Source of the DNA: an uncultured bacterium
GTDB lineage: Bacteria > Pseudomonadota > Alphaproteobacteria > Rhodospirillales > Rhodospirillaceae
Direction of reading: 5' to 3'
DNA: 46,991 nucleotides
NCBI GenBank assembly: GCA_903888485.1
Contig: CAISTS010000082.1
Coordinates: 1-46,991, forward strand
The translations under genes were made by a program, and so were the position numbers. Position 1 is the stretch's first letter, and every line of letters begins with the position of its first letter. This document shows, one piece after another, positions 17,223 through 25,082 of the stretch. Under the pieces are notes generated by a model. That model searched no databases and was not told the origin of the DNA. It saw only the letters and a program-made list of their open reading frames with translations.

Positions 17223-18148
17223 CCTCTCTGGTTCTTGCCGAACACGACAACGCGAGCCTCAAGGCCGCGACGCTGGCCGCCATCACCGCCGCGCAAAAAG
17301 TCGGCGGCGACATCCATATCCTCGTGGCCGGCAAAGGCTGCGGTGCGGTGGCGCAGGCCGCCGCGAAAATCGCGGGTGTTGCCAAGGTCCGCGTCGCCGA
17401 CGCCGATCAATACGCACAAGGGCTCGCCGAGCCGCTGGCCGCGCTGATCGTCGGCCTCGCCGGCGATTATTCGCACCTGCTGGCGCCCGCCACCACGTCC
17501 GGCAAGAACGTCATGCCGCGCGTCGCGGCGCTGCTGGACGTCGCGCAGATCTCCGACATCTCGGCGGTCGTGTCCGCTGATACTTTCATCCGTCCGATTT
17601 ACGCGGGTAATGCGCTAGCCACCGTCCAGAGCAAGGACGCGAAGAAGGTCATCACCGTGCGCGGCTCGACCTTCGACAAAGCCAAAGCCGATGGCGGTTC
17701 CGCCGCCGTCGAGAATGTCTCCGCCGCCGCCGACCCGGGTCTGTCGACCTTCGTCAGCGCCGAACTTTCGAAGTCCGAGCGCCCGGAACTCACATCCGCC
17801 CGCATCGTCGTCTCGGGTGGACGCGGCATGGGTTCGGGCGAGAACTTCAAGATCATCGAAGCCCTGGCCGACAAGCTGGGCGCCGGCGTGGGCGCCTCGC
17901 GCGCCGCCGTCGACGCCGGCTTCGTGCCCAACGACTACCAGGTCGGCCAGACCGGCAAGATCGTGGCACCCGAGCTCTACATTGCCGTTGGTATTTCAGG
18001 CGCCATCCAGCACCTGGCCGGCATGAAGGACTCCAAGGTGATCGTGGCGATCAACAAGGATCCCGAAGCGCCGATTTTCCAGGTCGCCGATTATGGTTTG
18101 GTGGGCGACCTCTTCACCGTCGTGCCGGAACTCACCAAGTCGCTTTAA
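17219..18148 (+). CDS. etfA: Electron transfer flavoprotein subunit alpha
   Basis: 309 residues. The C-terminal FAD-binding domain is canonical: [58 protein letters not shown] and the final [22 protein letters not shown]. The N-terminal half is the domain that packs against EtfB. It is translated with etfB and followed after 72 nt by hbd, consistent with a fatty-acid or butyrate-type oxidation role. Confidence 0.97.
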   Translation: MTSLVLAEHDNASLKAATLAAITAAQKVGGDIHILVAGKGCGAVAQAAAKIAGVAKVRVADADQYAQGLAEPLAALIVGLAGDYSHLLAPATTSGKNVMPRVAALLDVAQISDISAVVSADTFIRPIYAGNALATVQSKDAKKVITVRGSTFDKAKADGGSAAVENVSAAADPGLSTFVSAELSKSERPELTSARIVVSGGRGMGSGENFKIIEALADKLGAGVGASRAAVDAGFVPNDYQVGQTGKIVAPELYIAVGISGAIQHLAGMKDSKVIVAINKDPEAPIFQVADYGLVGDLFTVVPELTKSL

Positions 18149-18220
18149 CGTTAGTCCAGGGACCCCGCGCCGCCAGCACATCACCGGCGCACCCTCGTCA
18201 TTTTCAATGGATCGATACTC

Positions 18221-19120
18221 ATGAATGAAGCTGCCAAGGCGCTGGTCACAATTTCCAAGGTGGGCGTGATCGGCGCTGGCCAGATGGGCTCGGGCATCGC
18301 TCACGTCTGCGCCCTGTCGGGGTTCGACGTGGTGATCTACGACATCAGTGACGAGCAGCTGAAGAAGGCCGTCACCAACATCGACAAGAACATCGGCCGC
18401 CAGGTCAACAAGGGCTTCGTGGCGGAGGCCGACAAGCAGGCGGCCCTGGCACGCATCAAGACCGGAAGCTCCATGAGCGTGCTCGGCGACCGCGACGTTG
18501 TCATCGAAGCGGCGACCGAAAACGAAGAACTGAAGAAGAAAATATTCAGAGACCTCTGCCCGCACCTGAAGGCCGACGCCCTGCTGTGCTCGAACACGTC
18601 GTCGATCTCGATCACGCGCCTTGCCGCGGTCACCGACCGCCCCGAGCGCTTCATGGGCATGCACTTCATGAACCCGGTGCCGGTGATGAAGCTGGTCGAG
18701 CTCATTCGCGGCATTGCCACCAGCGAGATGACCTTCTCGGCGGTGCGCACCTTCGCCGAAAAGCTCGGCAAGAACACCGTCACCTCGGAAGACTTCCCGG
18801 CGTTCATCGTCAACCGCATCCTGATCCCGATGTTGAATGAGGCGATCTACACGCTGTATGAGGGCGTCGCCAACGTGCGCGCCATCGACGTCGGCATGAA
18901 GCTCGGCGTCAATCATCCCATGGGCCCCCTCGAACTCGCCGACTTCATCGGCCTCGATACGTGCCTGGCCATCATGACGACGCTGCACGACGGCCTTGCC
19001 GACACCAAGTACCGGCCCTGCCCGCTGCTGGTGAAATACGTCGAAGCCGGCTGGCTCGGACGCAAGACCGGCAAGGGCTTCTACGACTACAGCGGCCCCG
19101 AGCCCGTCCCGACCCGGTAA
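18221..19120 (+). CDS. hbd: 3-hydroxybutyryl-CoA dehydrogenase
   Basis: 299 residues, single-function 3-hydroxyacyl-CoA dehydrogenase. The NAD motif GVIGAGQMGSGIA is at the N-terminus. The catalytic region SNTSSISIT...MGMHFMNPVPVMKLVE holds the His-Asn pair, and the C-terminal domain has EDFPAFIVNRIL and HPMGPLELADFIGLD. It interconverts acetoacetyl-CoA and 3-hydroxybutyryl-CoA in beta-oxidation or PHB/butyrate metabolism. It closes the etfBA-hbd block; a strong terminator hairpin starts 39 nt after its stop. Confidence 0.95.
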   Translation: MNEAAKALVTISKVGVIGAGQMGSGIAHVCALSGFDVVIYDISDEQLKKAVTNIDKNIGRQVNKGFVAEADKQAALARIKTGSSMSVLGDRDVVIEAATENEELKKKIFRDLCPHLKADALLCSNTSSISITRLAAVTDRPERFMGMHFMNPVPVMKLVELIRGIATSEMTFSAVRTFAEKLGKNTVTSEDFPAFIVNRILIPMLNEAIYTLYEGVANVRAIDVGMKLGVNHPMGPLELADFIGLDTCLAIMTTLHDGLADTKYRPCPLLVKYVEAGWLGRKTGKGFYDYSGPEPVPTR

Positions 19121-19130
19121 CGGAGCGCGC

Positions 19131-20801
19131 TTGGCCATCAGTGACGCAGAACCTGCGGCGGCCCCCTCCCAAGGGGGCCGTTTGCTTTTGGCGCTCACGC
19201 GCGGGCTGAATTCCTACATCGCCCTTACAGTATTGTGCGCCGGGCTGTTCTTGCCGGGACTCGCCGCTATTCCGCCCACCGACCGCGACGAGGCGCGCTT
19301 CATGCAGGCTTCGAAGCAGATGATCGAGACCGGCGACTGGGTGCAGATCAAATTCCAGGACGAGCCGCGCAATAAGAAGCCCGCCGGCATCTACTGGCTG
19401 CAGGCGGCGAGCGTGTCCGCCTTCGGACCCGAGCTGACGGCAACGTGGCCCTATCGCCTGCCTTCGGCCCTCGCCGCGTGGATCGCGGTGCTCTTGGTCT
19501 GCCGCGCCGGGCGCAAGCTGTTCAATCCCACGGCCGGCCTTTACGCCGGCGCAGTGCTGACCACCACCTTCATCACGGTCGTCGAGGCGCATATCGCCAA
19601 GACCGACGCCGCCCTCCTGGCCTGCACGACGCTGGCGCTGACGATGGTGGCTGAGATTTACGTCGCGCGCGGCAAGTCCTTGCTGCCGGCTCTGCTGTTC
19701 TGGGTGGGCATCGGCCTCGGAATCCTCATCAAGGGCCCGCTTGTCCTTCTGGTCGCCGGCGCAACTATCGCCGCCCTCTGCATCGCTGACCGCGACATCG
19801 CATGGCTCAAGCGCCTGCACAGCATCAGCGGCATTCCGCTGGCGCTGATCATCGTGTTGCCCTGGCTCTTCGCCATCTCGATTAGCGGTCAGGCAAGTTT
19901 CGTCGGCGACGCCGTAACGCAGGACCTACTGCCCAAACTCATCGGCGGTCAGGAGAGCCACGGCGCGCCGCCCGGAACCTACATCGCCGCCGGCCTGCTG
20001 ACGGCTTGGCCTTGGTCCCTGCTGGCCCCGTTTGTGCTGATCGCCGCGAGGAAAGAACGCAACCTCCCCGCCGTGCGCTTCTGCCTCGCCTGGCTGATTC
20101 CGGCCTGGATCATCTTCGAACTCGTACCGACCAAGCTGCCGCATTACACGCTTCCGCTGTTGCCGGCGCTCACGCTTTTGATCGGCTGGGCGCTGACGCA
20201 TATCGCCGACTTTTCGCGTTGGGTCGGTAGCCGCGGCGCCGTGATCTACCGCATTCTCTGGGCGGTGCTGGCGGTGGCGCTCGGCATCGGCGCGTCCTAT
20301 GCCAACGTGCTCTACGGCGACGGCGCCAGTGCCGGCGCAACCCTGGCCGTGGCCGCCACGATGTTCGCCGCCCTCGTGGCGCTGGTGGGCTTCGCGCGTT
20401 ATAGCGCGAGCGCCGCCGTCGCCGGACTTGTCGCGGCAGGACTGCTATTTAGTTTGTCCCTCACCTCCGGCATCGTGCCGCACCTGCACCAGCTTGCCAT
20501 CAGCCCGCGTATCGCCGCGCTCGCAGGCACACACGACAAGCCCGTGGCCCTCGCCGGTTACCATGAGCCCTCCGTCGTGTTCCTGCTCGGCACCGATACA
20601 ATTTTGACCGATACGGCGGGCGCGACCGCGCATATCCTGGCGCGGCCCGGCGCGCTGGCGGTGATTCCCGAGACCGACCTCGAGAACACACGCGGCGTGG
20701 TAACGGCACAAGGACGAACCATGCGCCAGATCGAGGAAGTCATCGGATACAACTATTCGCGCGGCGACTGGGTGCGCCTCGCCGTCATCACCGCGCCATG
20801 A
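19131..20801 (+). CDS. ArnT-like / GT-C family glycosyltransferase
   Basis: 556 residues with about a dozen membrane helices. The first periplasmic loop PPTDRDEARFMQASKQMIETGDW holds the conserved acidic residues of GT39/GT83 enzymes, followed by KKPAGIYWLQ, and LKRLHSISGIPLALIIVLPW is typical of the ArnT group. Such enzymes move a sugar from undecaprenyl phosphate to lipid A or another acceptor at the periplasmic face. The start is uncertain: TTG 19131 has GGAG at 5 nt, but a terminator hairpin sits inside its first codons, so TTG 19182 or 19188 are alternatives. It overlaps the following PAP2 gene by 4 nt. Confidence 0.85.
   Translation: MAISDAEPAAAPSQGGRLLLALTRGLNSYIALTVLCAGLFLPGLAAIPPTDRDEARFMQASKQMIETGDWVQIKFQDEPRNKKPAGIYWLQAASVSAFGPELTATWPYRLPSALAAWIAVLLVCRAGRKLFNPTAGLYAGAVLTTTFITVVEAHIAKTDAALLACTTLALTMVAEIYVARGKSLLPALLFWVGIGLGILIKGPLVLLVAGATIAALCIADRDIAWLKRLHSISGIPLALIIVLPWLFAISISGQASFVGDAVTQDLLPKLIGGQESHGAPPGTYIAAGLLTAWPWSLLAPFVLIAARKERNLPAVRFCLAWLIPAWIIFELVPTKLPHYTLPLLPALTLLIGWALTHIADFSRWVGSRGAVIYRILWAVLAVALGIGASYANVLYGDGASAGATLAVAATMFAALVALVGFARYSASAAVAGLVAAGLLFSLSLTSGIVPHLHQLAISPRIAALAGTHDKPVALAGYHEPSVVFLLGTDTILTDTAGATAHILARPGALAVIPETDLENTRGVVTAQGRTMRQIEEVIGYNYSRGDWVRLAVITAP
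19159..19189 (+). terminator. Intrinsic terminator after hbd, inside the annotated 5' end of the glycosyltransferase
   Basis: CGGCCCCCT (19159-19167) pairs perfectly with AGGGGGCCG (19172-19180) over loop CCCA, followed by TTTGCTTTT. It is one of the clearest terminators in the window and lies 39 nt past the hbd stop. Confidence 0.8.
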
Positions 20802-21454
20802 CCGACGTCCTTCATCGCCGCCTTCTGATCGGCGGCATCGTCACCGCCCTCATATGCGCCGCGCTCATCACCTGGGTCGACGTGCCGCTGGCGCTGTACT
20901 TCAACGGCTACCGCGCGACCTGGTGGGCCGAGAGTTTCAACTTCATCACCGACTTCGCCAACGGCGCCATCTGGTATCCGGTCGCGGTCATCGGCCTGAT
21001 CGCCGCCTATGTGCGCCACAAGAAGCGCGCGCCCAACGAAGCCGCGTTCCGCAAGGAAGCCCGCGCGTGGATCTTCATGATCACCACGATGTTCACGTCA
21101 GGGACTTTTGTGAATGCGCTGAAGTTCGCCGTCGGGCGGGAGCGCCCGCGCCTTCTGTTCCGTGACGGCACCACGGGCTTTCACCCGTTCAACCTGAACC
21201 TCACCGATTGTGGATTTCCCTCGGGCCACACACAATCCATCTGGACGGCGATGCTGTGCCTGTCGTTCATCTATCCGCCCGCCCGCCCACTATTCATTGC
21301 CGTGGCTATAGCGATCAGCGCGAGCCGCATCATCATCGGCGCGCACTACGCCGGCGACGTGATGGCGAGCCTCTACATCGCGTTCTTCGCCGCGTTCCTG
21401 TGGAAACGTTGGTTCGAGAAGGACGGCATCACCGTCCAGCTCGCCCGCCAATGA
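20798..21454 (+). CDS. PAP2-family phosphatase
   Basis: 218 residues, about five to six helices. All three motifs are present: KFAVGRERPR, FPSGHTQSI and SRIIIGAHYAGD. It is co-translated with the ArnT-like glycosyltransferase (ATGA overlap), so its substrate is probably a polyprenyl phosphate/diphosphate carrier or a lipid A phosphate handled in the same pathway. It ends 10 nt from the convergent tlpA-like gene. Confidence 0.9.
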   Translation: MTDVLHRRLLIGGIVTALICAALITWVDVPLALYFNGYRATWWAESFNFITDFANGAIWYPVAVIGLIAAYVRHKKRAPNEAAFRKEARAWIFMITTMFTSGTFVNALKFAVGRERPRLLFRDGTTGFHPFNLNLTDCGFPSGHTQSIWTAMLCLSFIYPPARPLFIAVAIAISASRIIIGAHYAGDVMASLYIAFFAAFLWKRWFEKDGITVQLARQ

Positions 21455-21464
21455 CCGCCGCCGC

Positions 21465-22103
21465 TTAGGGTTTGGCGATCTGGTCGCGGATGATCTTCTC
21501 GACCTCGGGGCTGCTCCAGTCGGCTTCGCCCTCGACGCGCGCGACTTCGTTGCCGGCCTTGTCGATCAAGAGCGTCGTCGGCAGGCCCTGCAGCTTGGCG
21601 TCACGCATGAACTTGCCGGGGGCTTCGGCGAAGAAGGCGAGGTTCGTCCAGCCCTGCTTCTCGTGGAAGGGCTTCGCGATACGGGCGCCTTCGCGGTCCT
21701 GGGCGATGGCCACGACCTGGAAGTCGGCCCCGCCCAGCTTCACCTGCAAGGCGTCCAGCGTCGGCATTTCCTTCACGCATGGCGCGCACCAGGTCGCCCA
21801 GAAGTTCACCAGCAGCACCTTGCCCTTGAAGTTGGCCAGGGTCTGGTCGGCATCCGCCGCGTCCTTGAACACCGTTTGCGGCGCTGCCTCGGGCTTGTCG
21901 AAAAATACGATCGGCAGCGGCTCGGGCTCGGCCGGCGCGGCGGCTTGCGGGGTGGGCGCAGCCGCGGGCGCGGCAGCCTGCTCGGGCGCCGGATCGCCGC
22001 CGCCCATCTGGCTTGCCACCACGACACCCACAATGATAATCACCGCAGCCACAATGCCGACGGTCCCCATGGAGATCTGGCTTTTGGGTTGATCCTGCTG
22101 CAT
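21465..22103 (-). CDS. tlpA: TlpA-family thiol:disulfide interchange protein, membrane anchored
   Basis: 212 residues. One N-terminal membrane anchor (about residues 12-34) is followed by a ~35-residue Ala/Pro-rich linker and a thioredoxin domain with NFWATWCAPCVKEMP (WCAPC active site) and the cis-Pro in LQGLPTTLLID. It works in the periplasm, typically in reducing apocytochromes or copper-site proteins. The start MQQDQPKS has GGGAG about 7 nt upstream; the longer frame to 22139 has no support. Divergent from argH, an arrangement common in alphaproteobacteria. Confidence 0.92.
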   Translation of the reverse strand: MQQDQPKSQISMGTVGIVAAVIIIVGVVVASQMGGGDPAPEQAAAPAAAPTPQAAAPAEPEPLPIVFFDKPEAAPQTVFKDAADADQTLANFKGKVLLVNFWATWCAPCVKEMPTLDALQVKLGGADFQVVAIAQDREGARIAKPFHEKQGWTNLAFFAEAPGKFMRDAKLQGLPTTLLIDKAGNEVARVEGEADWSSPEVEKIIRDQIAKP

Positions 22104-22173
22104 TTCATACTCCCTTCGCGCGTGTTGCCCGCGCGGCATGATATAGTGGCCTCAACGAGCCCAAGGCTAGCAT

Positions 22174-23574
22174 ATGACCAGTAAGATTTGGGGCGGAAGG
22201 TTCTCGTCAGGCCCCGCCTCCATCATGGAGGAGATTAACGTCTCCGTCGGTTTTGACCAGCGTCTTGCCAAGCAAGATCTGCTGGGAAGCCGCGCGCATT
22301 GCTCGATGCTGGTCGCTCGCGGGATTGTGAGCGCCGAAGACGGCGACGCCATCCAGGAGGGGCTGACCCGCATCGAGAAAGAAATCTCCAGCGGCGCCTT
22401 CCATTTCAAGCGCGCGCTGGAAGACGTTCATATGAACATCGAAAGCCGCCTGGCCGATCTGATCGGTGCGCCGGCGGGACGCCTGCACACGGCCAGGTCG
22501 CGCAACGACCAGGTCGCCACCGACTTCCGTATGTGGGTGCGCGCCGCGTGCGATACGGTTGATGACGAGATCCGCAAGTTACAATCGGTCCTGATCGACA
22601 CGGCCGAGCAGCACGCCGCCACCATCATGCCCGGCTTCACGCATCTGCAGCCGGCGCAGCCTGTCACCTTCGGCCACCACTTGCTTGCATATGTCGAAAT
22701 GTTCGGCCGCGACCGCTCGCGCTTCGTCGACGCCCGCAAGCGCTTGAACGAGTGCCCGCTCGGCGCAGGCGCCATCGCCGGCACGTCGTTCCCCATCGAC
22801 CGCGCGCTCACCGCGGAGAAACTGAATTTCGACCGGCCCATGGCCAATTCCATGGACGCCGTCTCGGACCGCGACTTCGCGCTCGATTTCCTCGCCGCCG
22901 CCGGCATCCTGGCCGTGCACATGTCGCGCCTGGCCGAGGAGATGGTCAACTGGTCGAGCCCGCAGTTCGGATTCATCCGCTTCACCGATGCCTTCTCCAC
23001 CGGCAGCTCCATGATGCCGCAGAAGCGCAACCCCGACGCCGCCGAGCTGGTGCGCGGCAAGTCGGGCCGCATCTTCGGCGGCTTGGTCGCGCTGTTGACG
23101 GTGATGAAGGGCCTGCCGCTGACCTATTCGAAGGACATGCAGGAGGACAAGGAGACGGTGTTCGCCGTGTTCGACAGCATTGAGCTGTGCCTCGCCGCGA
23201 CCACCGGCATGGTGGTCGATATGAAGCCGAACGCCGCGCGCATGCGCGCCGCCGCCGATACCGACGGCCTGATCACCGCCACCGATCTCGCCGACTGGGT
23301 GACGCAGAAGCTGAACATTCCGTTCCGCGAGGCCCATCACATCACCGGCAAGATCGTCAAACTCGCCGAAGGCAAGGGCGTGGCGCTCGGCGCGCTCAGC
23401 CTCGCCGAGATGCAAATGGCCGAGCCGCGTATTACCGAAGACGTCTTCAAGGTGCTGACGCCCGAGGCTTCGGCCGCGAGCCGCACCAGCTTCGGCGGCA
23501 CCGCGCCCGATAATGTGCGCCAGCAAGCCGAAGCGGCACGCAAACGTTTCCTCACGCGGGGTCCGACGCCATGA
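22174..23574 (+). CDS. argH: Argininosuccinate lyase
   Basis: 466 residues. It splits argininosuccinate into arginine and fumarate, the last step of arginine synthesis. The N-terminal [10 protein letters not shown] and the fumarase-superfamily signature [20 protein letters not shown] are intact, as are VHMNIE and TAGARLHTARS-type substrate loops ([12 protein letters not shown]). A TATAGT at 22142-22147 may be its -10 box. The stop overlaps the start of a mini-lipoprotein gene by 4 nt, then lysA follows. Confidence 0.97.
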   Translation: MTSKIWGGRFSSGPASIMEEINVSVGFDQRLAKQDLLGSRAHCSMLVARGIVSAEDGDAIQEGLTRIEKEISSGAFHFKRALEDVHMNIESRLADLIGAPAGRLHTARSRNDQVATDFRMWVRAACDTVDDEIRKLQSVLIDTAEQHAATIMPGFTHLQPAQPVTFGHHLLAYVEMFGRDRSRFVDARKRLNECPLGAGAIAGTSFPIDRALTAEKLNFDRPMANSMDAVSDRDFALDFLAAAGILAVHMSRLAEEMVNWSSPQFGFIRFTDAFSTGSSMMPQKRNPDAAELVRGKSGRIFGGLVALLTVMKGLPLTYSKDMQEDKETVFAVFDSIELCLAATTGMVVDMKPNAARMRAAADTDGLITATDLADWVTQKLNIPFREAHHITGKIVKLAEGKGVALGALSLAEMQMAEPRITEDVFKVLTPEASAASRTSFGGTAPDNVRQQAEAARKRFLTRGPTP

Positions 23575-23708
23575 AGCTCCCCAAAATCGTCTTTGTCGCA
23601 CTCATGACGCTTTGCCTTGGCGCGAGCGTTGCCGCGTGCGGTAAGAAAGTGGCGCCGACACCACCGGAAGACTCGCGTTATCCGCGCCAATATCCGAAGC
23701 CCCAGTAG
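23571..23708 (+). CDS. lptM: LptM-like mini-lipoprotein
   Basis: A 45-residue ORF between argH and lysA. It has a Lys-containing N-terminus, a hydrophobic run [12 protein letters not shown] ending in a lipobox (VAAC, Cys23), then [11 protein letters not shown] and a Pro/Tyr-rich tail YPRQYPKPQ. The size, lipobox, Cys-Gly start and position match the YifL/LptM group, small outer-membrane lipoproteins reported to aid LptD oxidative maturation. It overlaps the argH stop by 4 nt and ends 9 nt before lysA, so it is easily overlooked. Assignment by position and pattern, not by alignment. Confidence 0.75.
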   Translation: MKLPKIVFVALMTLCLGASVAACGKKVAPTPPEDSRYPRQYPKPQ

Positions 23709-23717
23709 CAGCCCGCC

Positions 23718-24989
23718 ATGCATCACTTCAGTTATCGCGCCGGCGTTCTGCACGCTGAAGGCGTCGCCATTCCCCACATCGCCGCCGAAGTGGGGACACC
23801 GTTCTATTGCTATTCGACCGCCACGCTGACCCGCCACTATCGCGTCTTCACCGATGCGCTGAAGGGCCTCGACGCCAGTGTGTGCTTCGCAGTCAAAGCC
23901 AACACCAACCTCGCCGTCATCCGCACGCTGGTCGGCCTGGGCGCCGGCTGCGATGTGGTCTCGGGGGGCGAGCTCAAGATCGCGCTGAAAGCCGGCTGCC
24001 CGCCGGAAAAGATCGTATTCTCCGGCGTCGGCAAGACCGAAGCCGAGCTGCGCCTCGCGCTCGCCTGCGATGTGGGGCAGATCAACGTCGAGTCCGAAGC
24101 CGAGCTTCATACGCTGTCCAAAATCGCCGCCGGCCTGGGCAAGACCGCGCGCATCGCGCTGCGCGTCAACCCGGACGTGGATTCCGGCGGCCACGACAAG
24201 ATCACGACAGGCCGCAAGGAAGATAAATTCGGCATCGAGTGGACGCTTGCGCCCGAGCTCTATCGCAAAGCGCGCACGTTGCCGGGCATCGCGCCCGTGG
24301 CCGTGGCCGTGCACATCGGCTCGCAGATCACTTCGCTCGCGCCCTTCGAGGCGGCGTTCCTGCGTGTGCGCGACCTCGTGCTCATGCTGCGCGCGGACGG
24401 TTTTGCCATCGACCACCTCGACCTCGGCGGCGGTCTCGGCGTGCCCTACGACCACGCCAGCAACATCACACCGCCCTCGCCCGAGGCCTACGGCCAGATG
24501 GTCAAGCGCTCCGTCGGCGACTTGGATTGCAAATTGGTGTTCGAGCCGGGCCGTTTGATCGTCGGCAACGCCGGCATCATGGTTTCCGAAGTGGTGTCGA
24601 TCAAAGACAGCACGACGCGGCGGTTTGTCATTGTCGATGCCGGCATGAACGACCTCGTGCGTCCCGCCATGTACGGCGCGCGCCACGACATCATCCCCGT
24701 CAAGGAAACCCCTTCCGGCGCCGAGCTGACCAGCGCCGATGTGGTTGGGCCGGTCTGCGAGACCACCGACTGCTTCGCCAAGGGCGTGAATTTGCCGCCC
24801 CTCAAGGCCGGCGATCTTGTCGCCTTCCTCACCGCGGGAGCTTACGGCGCGGCTATGTCCTCGACCTACAACGCCCGCCCCCTGATCCCGGAGGTCATGG
24901 TGTCGGGCGAGCAATATGCCATCGTCCGCCGTCGCCCGACCTTCGAGGAGATGGTCGCCCTCGAGGCCCTACCCCCCTGGATTGAATAA
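23718..24989 (+). CDS. lysA: Diaminopimelate decarboxylase
   Basis: 423 residues. It makes lysine from meso-diaminopimelate. The PLP lysine is Lys60 in FAVKANTN. Other family sites are HIGSQI, LDLGGGLGVPY, EPGRLIVGNAG and the CETTDCFAKG segment with the Cys of the partner-subunit active site. Third gene of argH-lptM-lysA, with 9 nt separating it from lptM. After it lies a 93-nt gap with a promoter for the DUF4175 gene. Confidence 0.97.
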   Translation: MHHFSYRAGVLHAEGVAIPHIAAEVGTPFYCYSTATLTRHYRVFTDALKGLDASVCFAVKANTNLAVIRTLVGLGAGCDVVSGGELKIALKAGCPPEKIVFSGVGKTEAELRLALACDVGQINVESEAELHTLSKIAAGLGKTARIALRVNPDVDSGGHDKITTGRKEDKFGIEWTLAPELYRKARTLPGIAPVAVAVHIGSQITSLAPFEAAFLRVRDLVLMLRADGFAIDHLDLGGGLGVPYDHASNITPPSPEAYGQMVKRSVGDLDCKLVFEPGRLIVGNAGIMVSEVVSIKDSTTRRFVIVDAGMNDLVRPAMYGARHDIIPVKETPSGAELTSADVVGPVCETTDCFAKGVNLPPLKAGDLVAFLTAGAYGAAMSSTYNARPLIPEVMVSGEQYAIVRRRPTFEEMVALEALPPWIE

Positions 24990-25045
24990 CCATTGGGGCG
25001 CGCCGTCCCGCCAAATGGCACCCTAAAAAGGGGGCGCTCCGTCGA

Positions 25046-25074
25046 TTGAAGGCCACCCCTGAAGGCCCTAGACT
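25046..25074 (+). promoter_or_regulatory. Candidate promoter of the DUF4175 gene, implying a leaderless mRNA
   Basis: TTGAAG (25046-25051) and TAGACT (25069-25074) are spaced by 17 nt. The ATG at 25083 is only 9 nt past the -10, so transcription would start at or within about two nucleotides of the start codon. No Shine-Dalgarno is present. Confidence 0.45.
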
Positions 25075-25082
25075 GCGCCCCC

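Noticed and set aside
16320..18200. Minus-strand frames opposite etfB and etfA
   Set aside because: Both are shadows of well-conserved plus-strand flavoprotein genes.
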